Assembly: GCA_036521995.1 (NCBI GenBank) | Contig: DATDGR010000284.1 | Location: 1 to 54,515, forward strand | Reading direction: 5' to 3' | Origin: Gp13-AA77 sp036521995 | GTDB lineage: Bacteria > Acidobacteriota > Terriglobia > UBA7540 | Length of the DNA: 54,515 nucleotides | Shown here: one piece after another, positions 26,489 through 36,071 of the stretch | Layout: each line of letters starts with the position of its first letter | Numbering within the stretch: position 1 is the stretch's first letter | Translations under genes and position numbers: made by a program | Notes under the pieces: generated by a model | Seen by the model: the letters and a program-made list of their open reading frames with translations, nothing else | What the model was told of the DNA's origin: nothing | The model's database searches: none

Positions 26489-27886
26489 TTGCGCAAGCGT
26501 TCTCATACCGATTCCTCCGAGGCCGGCGTCGGCCGCGCCGCAGTTCCTCCGGCGATCATTTTCGCGATCATCATCACTTTAGTGGGATGGAAGGCGGTTC
26601 AAAACCAGGGTCCGGCGATCGCCCTCAAGAATCAACCCAAGGGTCTCGGACAAAGCACGCAGCTTGCGATCGAGGTGCGCGACGCCAAGCACAACGTCCG
26701 GCAGATCAAACTGGCGGTTTCTCAGAACGGCCGTCTCCTGTATGGTGCGGCACTCAGCGCCAGCACGGGGCCGGTCCGCTGGTGGAAGTTCTGGTCACAT
26801 CAGGAGAGCGTACTCGACTGGACCGCGCCTCTGAACCGTAGACTGATGGCCGGCCTCACCGAAGGCAGCGCCACGCTTGAGATCTCGGCCACCAACGATT
26901 CCTGGGGGCGATTTTTCCGAGGCGGCCAATCCACTCTCATGCTCAACCTTCCGGTGCGCTTCACGGCGCCGCAGATCGCGGTGCTGACGACGCAGCACTA
27001 CATCAACCAGGGCGGCTGCGACATGGTGGTGTTCCGCGTCTCGCCCGGCACCACGGAATCCGGCGTTCAGGTGGGCAAGTACTTCTTTCCGAGCTTTGCG
27101 GTGAAGCCTTCGATGCCCGAGACTCGCCTGGCGATCTTTGCCTATGCCTGGGATCTCGATCCATCCACGCCTGCACAGATTGTGGCCCGCGACGAAGCCG
27201 GCAACCAGGCCGTCTCCAGCTTCAACTATCGCGTCTTTCCCAAGAAATTCCACACCGACACCATCCAGTTTGACGACGCCTACATCCAGCGCGTGATTCC
27301 GCCCATCATGAGCGAGACGCCCGAGCTCGATGACCAGGGTAGTCCGATCAAGAACTTCCTCGAAGTGAACGGTCATCTGCGCCAGGTCGACGCCGACAAG
27401 CTGGTGGAGCTTTCGCGGCGCACCTCGCCGACTTTTCTCTGGCACGAGCCCTTCATCCGCCTGGCCTCCAAAACGGAGGCTTCCTTCGCTGACTCTCGGA
27501 CCTACATCTACAACGGCCAGGTGGTGGACCATCAGACCCACCTTGGCTTTGATCTGGCCGGCCTCGAGCACATGCCGGTCCGGGCGGCCAATGACGGCGT
27601 GGTGGTGATGGCGGAATTCTTCGGCATTTTCGGCAACGCCGTCGTGATCGACCACGGTTGTGCCTTGCAGACTCTTTACGGCCACATGAGCCAGCTCGAG
27701 GTCAAGCCCGGAGATGCCGTGAAACGTGGCCAGGAGATCGGCCGCAGCGGCCAGACGGGTTTGGCCGGTGGCGATCACCTGCACTTTACCGTGCTCGTCG
27801 ACGGCCTTCCGGTGAATCCCACCGAGTGGTGGGATCCGCACTGGATTCACGATCGCATCGAGGCCAAGCTCACGGCGTACGACTGA
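26489..27886 (+). CDS. Membrane-anchored M23 peptidoglycan peptidase
   Basis: A 465-residue protein with one N-terminal transmembrane helix at about 19-36 (PAIIFAIIITLVGWKAV), a ~300-residue periplasmic region without recognised motifs, and a C-terminal LytM/M23 domain. The Zn ligands are visible in HLGFDLAG (near 350) and HLHF (near 430), with the flanking GYG-type loop ALQTLYGHMSQLEVKPGDAV. It cuts peptide cross-links in peptidoglycan or activates amidases. The start is TTG 26489 with AGGGAG 7 bases upstream. It follows the radical SAM gene by 160 bases. Confidence 0.9.
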   Translation: MRKRSHTDSSEAGVGRAAVPPAIIFAIIITLVGWKAVQNQGPAIALKNQPKGLGQSTQLAIEVRDAKHNVRQIKLAVSQNGRLLYGAALSASTGPVRWWKFWSHQESVLDWTAPLNRRLMAGLTEGSATLEISATNDSWGRFFRGGQSTLMLNLPVRFTAPQIAVLTTQHYINQGGCDMVVFRVSPGTTESGVQVGKYFFPSFAVKPSMPETRLAIFAYAWDLDPSTPAQIVARDEAGNQAVSSFNYRVFPKKFHTDTIQFDDAYIQRVIPPIMSETPELDDQGSPIKNFLEVNGHLRQVDADKLVELSRRTSPTFLWHEPFIRLASKTEASFADSRTYIYNGQVVDHQTHLGFDLAGLEHMPVRAANDGVVVMAEFFGIFGNAVVIDHGCALQTLYGHMSQLEVKPGDAVKRGQEIGRSGQTGLAGGDHLHFTVLVDGLPVNPTEWWDPHWIHDRIEAKLTAYD

Positions 27887-27999
27887 ACCAGACGGGTGAG
27901 CTAAGAGAATGGCCGCCGATCGGGTCCACGCGAGCCGGCTCAAGGTTTGCGCCGAACCGTCCGATACAGTGTACGAGCACCAGGAAAATCCTATGTCCA

Positions 28000-28239
28000 T
28001 TGTCCATCGGTGGAATCGACAGCGGCCCGTCGGCCGAACTGTCAAGTAGCAACCAGCAAGGTCTGAGCGCCAACCAGATTGCGGCGCTTCTAGACTCCAA
28101 TCAGACTCAGACCGCGGCCGCTCTGCAGCTTATCCAAAGCGTGGGACAGGCGCCTGAGACACAGGTAGGTCAGGAGCCCTTGGCGCAGCGCGACCCGCAA
28201 GCTGCGCAACAGGGCGGCCAGCTCGACGTCCACGCCTGA
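28000..28239 (+). CDS. Small ORF, YjfB-like? (uncertain)
   Basis: A 79-residue frame from TTG 28000. It has no Cys and a helical middle (QIAALLDSNQTQTAAALQLI) and a Gln-rich tail. The repeating LDSNQTQTAAALQLIQ resembles the end of small YjfB-like motility proteins, but the N-terminal half does not match. Only a weak AGGAAA lies upstream. It fills the otherwise empty 27887-28317 gap between convergent genes. It may be real, decayed or chance. Confidence 0.3.
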   Translation: MSIGGIDSGPSAELSSSNQQGLSANQIAALLDSNQTQTAAALQLIQSVGQAPETQVGQEPLAQRDPQAAQQGGQLDVHA

Positions 28240-28317
28240 CTTCCGCTTCGGCCACCCCCTAACTTCGCGCCCGCCGCGCCAACTCACCACATCTGCTCTG
28301 ACACAGGCGGTGTTCCC

Positions 28318-30774
28318 TTAGTGGCTTTCGATCCCAGCCTGCTTCAAAGCCTCAGAAACTGCAACTGCGACCTCGCCCTTTACGGTGGCGAAGACGGCGA
28401 AACTGGGAACCCAAAAGCTAAGCTCGAAGTTCAGCGCCTTTTCGCCAAAACCGATAAAGAGAGCAACGGGTGCAGGCTGCTGCAGCACATCCGGGTGTGA
28501 AGTTGCCACCGCGGTCAGCAGCTCGATAACCTTTCTTGGTGCCGTACCGTGAGCAATCGGCACCTGCAGGACAGCCCGCCGCTTTGGAGATGAGAGGGTC
28601 CAATTGGTGACTTGATTGGCCATCAGAGCGTTATTGGGGATGATGACTTCCGCTCCCTCGCCGGTGGCAATGACGGTGGCTCTCGCTCCAACCTTCTGAA
28701 CCACACCCGTCACATTCAGCAGTTCCACGGTGTCGTGGACATGGATCAAATGCTCGTACTTCAGGATCAGCCCGGAGGCGAAGTTGCTGATGACGCTCTG
28801 CAGTCCAAACCCGACACCGACGCCGAATGCCCCGGTCAAGACGTTGAACCTGGAGAGTTCCACTCCGGAGCCCGCCAGGGCCACCATGACAACGGTCACG
28901 ACCAGCACATAGTAAACGGTTGTGGAGATGGCGTCGGGAAGGCCCCGTTCCATGTCAATCCGGCCAAGGACATCTTCCAGGAGGAACAGGCGGACCATCC
29001 TGGAGAGAGCGAAACCCGCGGCCAGAACCAGGAAGAAGGTCAGCAGGTCGCGGGGCGACAGGCTGACCCGGCCTAGATTCATCGAACTGTTGAGCGCGGA
29101 AGCGAGGCCGTCGAAGACCTCATGCCGGAAGTTGAGAAGATCGAGTATTGCCGCCAGCCAGGCCACGGCCGCGCCCACGGTCAGAATCCGCGCGACCCAT
29201 TTCAACATCTCATTCCCGCCCAGGCGGAGGGTGGCGATGGAGAGGGCGCTATCCGTCTGCAGCAGCATGGACGCGAAGATCACGCCAGAGCGGACGGTGG
29301 CGTACAGTACAACCCCCAGGCACGAGCCGTACAAGACGGCATCGTCCAGCGTCCTGGCAAGATCGAAATAGCCCGCGAGATTGAGCAGAAAGGTGAGAAC
29401 CAGCAAAATCTGGGCAAAACGGATAGCCACCAGCGGGCGCCGCCCTTCGTGCCCCTGAAGTGCCAGCCGCTTCGAGAGGACGGCGCGAGTCAGCCAACCG
29501 ATGAGGACGACGGCTGCCAGGCCGCCGGCCGCATACATGGCGCGTTGCACGAAGATCGTCCTTCCAAAGGCACGCACCGTCGACAACAGGAAAAAGGCCA
29601 GGAGGGTGTACAAGAAAGGCTGGAAGTCCGGTCCGACGAGAAGGGGAACAACCCGGATGGCGGCGATCAGCAGCACGAGAATCGACGCGACATAGACAAA
29701 CAGGGGAGACCCCAGAAGAGCAGGCAGCATCGGCGCCAGGGTCAGCAACAACGCCAGCGAAGCCGGACGGTCGAGGATCCGGGCGGCCTCGGGGGAAAAC
29801 CGCCGTTGCTCGATCCAGACTGGAAGTTTGCGCCGGAGGCCGACGGCTGCCAACAGAATCGCCAGGAAAGTCAGCGTCAAGGCTACCAGGGCGAAGGTCT
29901 CAGCTTTAAGGAACTCAGTAGAGAACGTGAGACCTAGTTTCCAATTGAGAAATCCAGTGGTTTGCCCGGACTCTTGCCGCCACGGAGCATCCCAGAACGG
30001 GCTCGAGCGCTCCCATACCTGCTTCCGGTGGCGGGCTATTGCCGCCTCGATGGCATCGACTGTTTCCGAGGCTATCGACTGTTGTTGGGCGACGCGATCT
30101 TGCAACACCGAGATCTGATCAAGCTGTTCCCGGGCCTTTGCCTGGGCAGCTTGAATTGCAACCACGGCACCCTCGATGCGCTGCGCCAGGGGTTGCAGTT
30201 CGGTCTCCGCCTTGATCTGGGCGCGCGTTGCCTCCCAGGTGACTTGCTGGCGGTTGAGTAATCGGATTTCCTTCTGCACCGAGTCGGCACGGTGGGCCAA
30301 CTGTTCTTGCGCCGACATGAGGGAGTCAAGCTGAATGGCCCAATATCTTCCGAGCTGCCGGAGGTCAACAACGCTGGGCGACCTGCCAAGCAGTTGATAA
30401 ACGCCACGCGCGCCCTGCCGAAGGCTGTCGCCCCGCTTGGTACACTGTTCGTCGAGATCGCGGACGGTAGGTTCGGCGGCGAGCCGGTTCTGGACGCCGC
30501 GCAATGAAGCCTGCTGATCCTCATCGCGGATGACGACTTCGGAGGCCGGTATTGCCTGCGGAACGGCTGCTGCCGCAGGCGCTTTGGAGGGAACCGGCTG
30601 CTGCGGGCAGGCTCGCAGGGTAGGAACGGCAAGCGTGCCGGCCGCGAGCAGAGCCACAGCCGCCCCGATGCATCGCAGCCCGGCGAAAACCACCACGCCC
30701 TCGCGCCCGCGCGTCACACGGGCGCTCGATGCTTTCCAGCCATTTTCTCCCGGGATGGATACGATACCCGACAC
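28318..30774 (-). CDS. Large mechanosensitive channel (MscS/MscK family)
   Basis: An 818-residue channel. After a signal peptide (about 27-55) a periplasmic coiled-coil region runs to about 270 (LMSAQEQLAHRADSVQKEIR, AIQAAQAKAREQLDQISVLQ). About eight predicted membrane helices follow, then the MscS pore and beta domain (TGAFGVGVGFGLQSVISNFA, then EGAEVIIPNNALMANQVTNW). It opens under membrane tension to release solutes. GTG 30774 was chosen: it lies 1 base past the upstream gene's stop, whereas the longer frame (30831) would overlap it by about 56 bases. Confidence 0.9.
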   Translation of the reverse strand: MSGIVSIPGENGWKASSARVTRGREGVVVFAGLRCIGAAVALLAAGTLAVPTLRACPQQPVPSKAPAAAAVPQAIPASEVVIRDEDQQASLRGVQNRLAAEPTVRDLDEQCTKRGDSLRQGARGVYQLLGRSPSVVDLRQLGRYWAIQLDSLMSAQEQLAHRADSVQKEIRLLNRQQVTWEATRAQIKAETELQPLAQRIEGAVVAIQAAQAKAREQLDQISVLQDRVAQQQSIASETVDAIEAAIARHRKQVWERSSPFWDAPWRQESGQTTGFLNWKLGLTFSTEFLKAETFALVALTLTFLAILLAAVGLRRKLPVWIEQRRFSPEAARILDRPASLALLLTLAPMLPALLGSPLFVYVASILVLLIAAIRVVPLLVGPDFQPFLYTLLAFFLLSTVRAFGRTIFVQRAMYAAGGLAAVVLIGWLTRAVLSKRLALQGHEGRRPLVAIRFAQILLVLTFLLNLAGYFDLARTLDDAVLYGSCLGVVLYATVRSGVIFASMLLQTDSALSIATLRLGGNEMLKWVARILTVGAAVAWLAAILDLLNFRHEVFDGLASALNSSMNLGRVSLSPRDLLTFFLVLAAGFALSRMVRLFLLEDVLGRIDMERGLPDAISTTVYYVLVVTVVMVALAGSGVELSRFNVLTGAFGVGVGFGLQSVISNFASGLILKYEHLIHVHDTVELLNVTGVVQKVGARATVIATGEGAEVIIPNNALMANQVTNWTLSSPKRRAVLQVPIAHGTAPRKVIELLTAVATSHPDVLQQPAPVALFIGFGEKALNFELSFWVPSFAVFATVKGEVAVAVSEALKQAGIESH

Positions 30775-30775
30775 G

Positions 30776-31915
30776 CTACGGCCTCCGGGCCGATTCCTCC
30801 AGCAATTCCTGCAGATACTGCTTCCAGACAATTGCTACCGTATGCGTGCCGTGACCCCGGGTCTGGTCCGTAATGGACAGCAGCACGAACTTGCCGCGCG
30901 GCACTCGCTTGATCTCTCGCTCGGCGATACCGAGTTCGGGTGGATTGATGAAGTCGTCGGCCGAGTTGACGAACATCACCGGCACTTTGATCTTCTCCAG
31001 GTTAGGCGAGGGATCGTAGTTACGTGAGGCGTCGACCGCGTAAAGAAGGTCATTGGCGTCGTAGGTGGGCAGACGCGTCTGGATGTAGTTCTCCAGGAAC
31101 TTATCGGCCTGGTCGCGCGTGGGGTAGTTCTTCTGCCACTGGAGCGGCGCGCTGCCGGCAATGAGCAGAAGGTAGAGGGCGGAGCGCAGACCCTGGAGCG
31201 GTTCCTCGGTGTAATCGCCGTGGTCCCAGGCTGGGTCGAGCCGGATGGAGTCCATCGCGGCTCGCCGCCACACCCGATTCCGCCCCGCGATCTGCACGGG
31301 CAGGCAGGCCAGGGGCATCAACGCATCCATGAAGTCCGGATAGGTCTCGCCCCACACCCAGGAGTGCATGCAACCCATGGACGTGCCCATCGCCAGACGC
31401 AGGTGATTCACGCCGAGACCTTCGGTGAGGAGCTGGTGCTGAGCGGTCACCATGTCGTCGTAATCGTAGTGAGGAAAGCGCGCTTTGAGACCATCGCTCG
31501 GCTTGCTGGACCCGCCGTGGCCGATGGCGTCCGTCAAGACGATGTAGTAACGGCTCGCGTCCAGGAGTTGCCCGGGACCGAAGAGCACGTCCGCAAACTG
31601 CAGCGATGTGAACTGTTTCCAGGAGCCCGTGGTGCCATGCATGATCAGCACCGCATTGGTGACCGTGCCGCTAGCGTCGCGCGCCGGCGTGCCGAGGGTG
31701 GCGTAGTGCAGCCGCAACTCGGGAAGGGTCTCGCCATCCTTAAAGTGGAAATTGCGGACCACGAAGTCGCCTTGCTTTGGCGCCGGATAATTCGAGGCCG
31801 CTACAGGTTGCAGGGTCAGGAGAAGCGCGGGAAGCGCGCGGCAGATCCAGCGGGGCGAGCAGAAGCTTGTCGGATTCACAGCCGGAAGTCTACCCGGATT
31901 GTGGCCGGCGTGCAA
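30776..31915 (-). CDS. Exported MetX-like alpha/beta-hydrolase
   Basis: A 379-residue protein of the homoserine O-acetyltransferase-like alpha/beta-hydrolase group. The N-terminal ~40 residues look like a signal peptide (RALPALLLTLQPVAASNYP), so an amino-acid biosynthetic role is unlikely and a secreted esterase or acyltransferase is more probable. The nucleophile is Ser179 in MGTSMGCMHSW, the acid Asp lies in VNSADDFINPPE, and the His in TRGHGTHTVA. The start is TTG 31915, or GTG 31879, which still keeps the signal. The stop is 1 base before the mechanosensitive-channel start, so the two genes are coupled. Confidence 0.82.
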   Translation of the reverse strand: MHAGHNPGRLPAVNPTSFCSPRWICRALPALLLTLQPVAASNYPAPKQGDFVVRNFHFKDGETLPELRLHYATLGTPARDASGTVTNAVLIMHGTTGSWKQFTSLQFADVLFGPGQLLDASRYYIVLTDAIGHGGSSKPSDGLKARFPHYDYDDMVTAQHQLLTEGLGVNHLRLAMGTSMGCMHSWVWGETYPDFMDALMPLACLPVQIAGRNRVWRRAAMDSIRLDPAWDHGDYTEEPLQGLRSALYLLLIAGSAPLQWQKNYPTRDQADKFLENYIQTRLPTYDANDLLYAVDASRNYDPSPNLEKIKVPVMFVNSADDFINPPELGIAEREIKRVPRGKFVLLSITDQTRGHGTHTVAIVWKQYLQELLEESARRP

Positions 31916-33013
31916 TCCGGTGAACTCCTCTGCCTTGGTGTGATATCGGTCCGCTTAGGACTGACTCGTTGATGATAAGGATCGCGTCCTGGCGAGATTC
32001 CGCGACCGAGCCATCGGCTCACGGTCGCATGACTCTTGGCTCGCTAACGGGCTCATTTTAGGCGAAGAATCTGCTCTTTCTTGGCCAAAGGCCGCGCTCT
32101 TGCGCGTTTCCGACTGATTCCCTTGGGATTGTGCTGTTCGGCTCATCTCGAGTTCGTTTTAGGTTCGTTTAGGTTCGTTTTTTTCAACCCAACAATCCGT
32201 CTGCTGATTCTGAATGACTTAACGAATCGGCTTTCGCCAACGGAGGCCCAAATCTGGGTTCGATTGGGTTCGTTTTGTATTCGTCGTTATGCCCTGTATC
32301 TGCCAGTTACATACTTTGAATCTGTATGTTACAAGTTTGGGTTCGTTAGAAATTAATGTTGGCGCGTCTCCGCCATATGTCGATGTAAGCTTATGCACAG
32401 TATTGAGTTATAAATCATGGGTTCGAAATGGCAGATGTGTATACCCCCCGGGGGGGGTCCCACCGCTGGTGACTTGGCGAGGCTGCACCCTGCGCCCTGC
32501 CCGGTCGCGCCCGGATCGCTCCCAAACGGCCCAAACAGGCCAAACCGGGCCTGCTCCACGCAGCTTGGCCGGGGTCAGGCGAACAGACTTGGGGCCGGCC
32601 GAATTGGGCTGCCCGGCCAGGTTCCGGATTAGGCGCCGAATTGTGTAAACATGCAGCCATTGGCGACAACCCACGACCCCGTTAGGACCGGACGGTCTAC
32701 GCTTCGGGAGCGGTCCTTGCACAATGTATACCAAGTGCTTATGAATGTCAAGGTACTATGCCCACCGTGACTACTGGCTGGCGTAGACCCTCCGAAGTCT
32801 GCGATCTTCATGGTGTGACGTGCGAGATCGTCTTCCCGGACACCACTCGTCATGTCCTCGCGAGTAATTGCGAACATCATACGACGGGTCACGCGAGCCG
32901 TTAAATGGGCGGGGCCGGGCGCGCGCCGGTCCGCACTCGAAACTATACCAAAAGCCGGATCACACACAGTCGCGGTGGCAAGGTAACGGAGCTATGAAGG
33001 ATGCTGTCGGGCC
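31916..33013. other. 1.1-kb gene-free stretch with an orphan promoter
   Basis: No gene can be supported here. The left part (32100-32360) is AT-richer than its surroundings and repeats GGTTCGTTT-type words. A G/C palindrome ACCCCCCGG-GGGGGGT lies at 32443-32458 after GTATA. The right part (32480-32980) is GC-rich, with short frames but no family signal. A good minus-strand sigma70-type promoter lies at 32723-32751. The composition suggests accumulated non-coding or decayed sequence. Confidence 0.5.
32723..32751 (-). promoter_or_regulatory. Orphan sigma70-like promoter, leftward
   Basis: On the minus strand: TTGACA (32751-32746), exactly 17 bases, TACATT (32728-32723). It points into a gene-free region, so it may drive a small RNA or a lost gene. 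Confidence 0.5.
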
Positions 33014-34063
33014 TCAATGATTCGGCACGCATTGAGCCAGCATCTCGGAATGCGTGGTGCTGAAAGCGCTCGGGTCCTGCCAGACGGCTTCGGCCTGGCA
33101 GATTCCGGAATAGCAATTGACGTCCGGTGGGGCGTTCTTGGGGACAACTTGGTCGATCAGGAATGAGCCTTGGCCCGTGCTCCCGCCGCCCGCCGGAGGG
33201 GTGGCGCAGAAGAACCAGCTCATACCGGTTTGCGGATAGGAGTAGCTGGCGCCGGTCGAAATGATGGAGTCCGCCGTCCAACGATCGATGTCTGACTGAA
33301 GGGGGTTCGCGTCGGTGCAGGTGGTGGTATTCTCCCAACCATTGACCAGCTTGCCCGAACCATAGGCGAAGATGGCGTTCGGGAGCAGCGGACACAAGTT
33401 GCGCGGACCACCGGTGTACAGCGACTTATCACAACCGTAATCCATCCTCGCAACCCCCGGACCGGAGGCCAGCACCACGTAGTCGAAAAAGGCCGACAAG
33501 CCGTAGTGGGCAAGCGAGTAGGCCAGGGCCGCGCTCCCGCCGCTAATCCCCTGGCCGCAGAACCCGGTCGTCCGGCTCTCGTGCTGCACGGTGTTGAATA
33601 CGGCCTTGAAAACAGTGGCGGGCCGGCAGGCCGCGCTCTTCACGCCGGCACCGTTGGCATCCGCCCAGTCGCTCGCCCAGGCGAGTTGGGCCACCTGAAA
33701 ACCGTCGCCAAGGTAGGCATTTGCAAAGCCACTGTTGAAGAACGTGGTGCCTGGGCCGCCGCTCAGCAGAATGATGGTCCCTCTGGCGGTTCCCGTGGGA
33801 AAGGCCGAGCCTAGCGTTGCGTTGATATCGGGAAGTCCCGGACAAGAGACCGTGATGGCCTTGCAAGTCGCTCCGCTCGCAGAGCCGTTCGGGCACCCCG
33901 TGGGGCCAATAAACTTGACAGTGCCCAGCTTCAAAAGATCCGGGCTGCTGTTGTCGGCCGCGGCCGCACTGAAATCTACCTTTGCTGATCCTACGACCAG
34001 CACCGCGATGAGAGCGGCCTTGAGAGGAAGCACGATCGATCTGACCCTGAGACGTGGCTGCAT
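33014..34063 (-). CDS. Secreted alpha/beta-hydrolase-like protein of unknown function
   Basis: A 349-residue exported protein. The open frame extends to 34144, but ATG 34063 has GGAG 6 bases upstream and starts a signal peptide (MQPRLRVRSIVLPLKAALIA, ending near SAAAADN). The block GTIILLSGGPGTTFF resembles a strand-loop of alpha/beta hydrolases. GQGISGGSAALAYSLAHYG looks like a nucleophile elbow with Ser. At least ten Cys suggest disulfides. No known family is recognised with confidence. It stands alone on the minus strand, about 180 bases from the TPR gene's stop. Confidence 0.65.
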   Translation of the reverse strand: MQPRLRVRSIVLPLKAALIAVLVVGSAKVDFSAAAADNSSPDLLKLGTVKFIGPTGCPNGSASGATCKAITVSCPGLPDINATLGSAFPTGTARGTIILLSGGPGTTFFNSGFANAYLGDGFQVAQLAWASDWADANGAGVKSAACRPATVFKAVFNTVQHESRTTGFCGQGISGGSAALAYSLAHYGLSAFFDYVVLASGPGVARMDYGCDKSLYTGGPRNLCPLLPNAIFAYGSGKLVNGWENTTTCTDANPLQSDIDRWTADSIISTGASYSYPQTGMSWFFCATPPAGGGSTGQGSFLIDQVVPKNAPPDVNCYSGICQAEAVWQDPSAFSTTHSEMLAQCVPNH

Positions 34064-34241
34064 GTCGGCTCCGTCCCTCGAGAGAACCCAAAGTACCGGT
34101 CGGCTGGGTTTCCATCTTGGTTCCCGGGGACGGTCAATATACACCGGCCCCCGCCCGGATACAATGCGTGCAGCGCGAGGTATTGTCTTAGGAAGTCGAA
34201 GCCAGAGTCGAGACCATTTTATCCAAAAAAGCCAATGTCGG

Positions 34242-35984
34242 CTAAGGCTTCTGCGACGCCGATACCGGCATCTGAGGCGGCTTCAAGTGCGGATCGAGCT
34301 CGCTCGCCTTCTTGAACTCCTCCGACGCCTGGGCGACGTCGCCTTTCTGGCGCAGGGCCAGGGCCAGCTCATAGTGGGCCGGAGCAAAATTGGGGCTCAG
34401 ACTCAGCGCCGATCTGAATTTCTCAATGGAGCCTTCCACGTCCCCCTGCCGGAGCTGCTTGGCCCCGGTGTTCGTGGCCAAGGTCGCGGCCTGAAGGTTC
34501 ATCTTGGCCTTGTTCAGATCTTCGGCCTCCTGAAACTCCTCCTGGGCCTTGACGGCGTCCCGCTGCTGCCGGTAAACCATGCCGAGCGACTGGTGAGCCC
34601 CGCCGTCGCTCGGGTCGAGCTGAAGCGCGGTGTGAAGCTCCTCCGACGCCGCCTCGAGATCACCTTTCTGCCGCAGAACCGATCCCAGGATCGAGTGGGC
34701 CTGCTCATAATCGGGACGGCTCTTGATGGCGGCCCGGAATTCCGATGCCGCCTCGTCGAGTTTGCCCTGCTGCCAGAGGATCACCCCCAGGGTGTAGTGA
34801 GGTTCGGGCAGGCTGGGGTCCAGCACGATGGCGCTATGAAGGACAGCGACAGCCTGGTCAAAATCCTCCTTCTGCTTCAGCGCCACCCCGAGGTTGTAAT
34901 AGGCTTCAGCATCGTTCGGATCGAGCTTGATCAGGTCGTGATACTCCTGGATGGCATCTTCCCACTGCGCCTTTTGCAGGAAGGCAAGGCCGAGATTGTT
35001 GCGCGCCCCGGCATACCCGGGGTTCAGTTTCACAGCCGCCCGAAATGCCTGAATGGCCCCGTCCCCGTCACCTTGCGACAGCAAGACCAGACCCAGATTG
35101 TTGTCCATATCGGCGTCTTCGGGCTTGAGCTCAAGGGCGCGCCGGAATTCCGCGGCCGCATCCACCAGGTCGCCGTCGTGCTGCAAAGCGAGTCCCAATC
35201 CGTTGTGAAATTGCGCGCCGGCGGGGTCCAGCCGGGTGGCAGCCTGGAACTCCGGCACGGCCAGTTCTGTCTTGCCCTGATCCTGGTAAGCGAGGCCGAG
35301 ATAGTAGTGCGCATTAGGGTCATCGGGCCGGAGGCGCGCCGCTTCCTGGAACTCGGTGAGCGCACCGCTGTGGTCCGGCCCGAACCACTCCGCCAAACCC
35401 AGATGGTAGTGAGCCTCGCCGTCAGCGGGCTTGGATTTGAGCGCCATTTCAAACTCACTCTTGGCCCCGAGGTAGTTGCCGCGATGGCCTAGAATCACGC
35501 CGAGGGCGTCATGAACTTCGGCCCAGTCCGGCCGGAGGCGAAGCGCATTCTGGTAGGATTCGATGGCCCCATCAAGGTTCCGCATATACTCCAGCGTCTT
35601 ACCCGCATTGAAGTAGGCCTCGGCCAGATCCGGATCGAGCGCCGTCGCCTTGCGAAACTCGATCAAGGCGGCGTCGTACTGGCCCGTTTCGGTCAGAGCC
35701 CAACCCAGGGAATTGTGGATGGCTGCGGAATCGGGTTCCTGCTTCAGCGCAAGCTGGAATTCATTAATGGCGGGCGGCCAGCGGCCTTTCTGAATCTCTG
35801 CCAGACCCCGCTGGTAATGCTCTTCGGCCAAGTGTGCCCCTGGAGAGGCCTGCTGAAGAGCGTCCGCATGGGGCGGTTGGCAGCTGGACGTGGGAGGCAG
35901 GCAAAAAGCGGAAAGCAGCAAAGCACCAGAAGTCAGAAGCCGGAAGTCAGAAGCCAGAATCTTCCGCGCAACGCTTCCTGCCAA
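34242..35984 (-). CDS. TPR lipoprotein
   Basis: A 580-residue protein built of about 15 tetratricopeptide repeats from residue ~55 to 560 (for example HYQRGLAEIQKGRWPPAINE, AYFNAGKTLEYMRNLDGAIE, AYYNLGVALKQKEDFDQAVA). It is a scaffold for protein binding. The N-terminus has a lipoprotein-like signal (LLLSAFCLPPTSSC). That segment overlaps tandem TCAGAAGC words (35928-35958), which suggests a signal peptide derived from repeat sequence. TTG 35984 is supported by GAGGT 5-6 bases upstream. It lies downstream of the membrane regulator on the same strand. Confidence 0.85.
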   Translation of the reverse strand: MAGSVARKILASDFRLLTSGALLLSAFCLPPTSSCQPPHADALQQASPGAHLAEEHYQRGLAEIQKGRWPPAINEFQLALKQEPDSAAIHNSLGWALTETGQYDAALIEFRKATALDPDLAEAYFNAGKTLEYMRNLDGAIESYQNALRLRPDWAEVHDALGVILGHRGNYLGAKSEFEMALKSKPADGEAHYHLGLAEWFGPDHSGALTEFQEAARLRPDDPNAHYYLGLAYQDQGKTELAVPEFQAATRLDPAGAQFHNGLGLALQHDGDLVDAAAEFRRALELKPEDADMDNNLGLVLLSQGDGDGAIQAFRAAVKLNPGYAGARNNLGLAFLQKAQWEDAIQEYHDLIKLDPNDAEAYYNLGVALKQKEDFDQAVAVLHSAIVLDPSLPEPHYTLGVILWQQGKLDEAASEFRAAIKSRPDYEQAHSILGSVLRQKGDLEAASEELHTALQLDPSDGGAHQSLGMVYRQQRDAVKAQEEFQEAEDLNKAKMNLQAATLATNTGAKQLRQGDVEGSIEKFRSALSLSPNFAPAHYELALALRQKGDVAQASEEFKKASELDPHLKPPQMPVSASQKP

Positions 35985-36071
35985 TATCGACCTCGTACGG
36001 CTTGGCGTCTAGCACCGAGCCTGGCACCTGGTGCCTGTTAGTCTTGCTCTCTCCGCGGAGTCCGATCCTGG

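Noticed and set aside
26795..28045. 416-codon minus-strand frame
   Set aside because: Antisense to the M23 peptidase gene and no recognisable domain.
29122..29937. 271-codon plus-strand frame
   Set aside because: Antisense to the mechanosensitive channel; extreme Gln/Arg/Glu composition typical of a shadow frame.
32081..32356. 91-codon ORF in the AT-richer stretch
   Set aside because: Composed of repeated GGTTCGTTT words; reads as low-complexity, not protein-like.
33735..35492. 585-codon plus-strand frame
   Set aside because: Antisense to the TPR lipoprotein gene; its periodic pattern merely mirrors the repeats.
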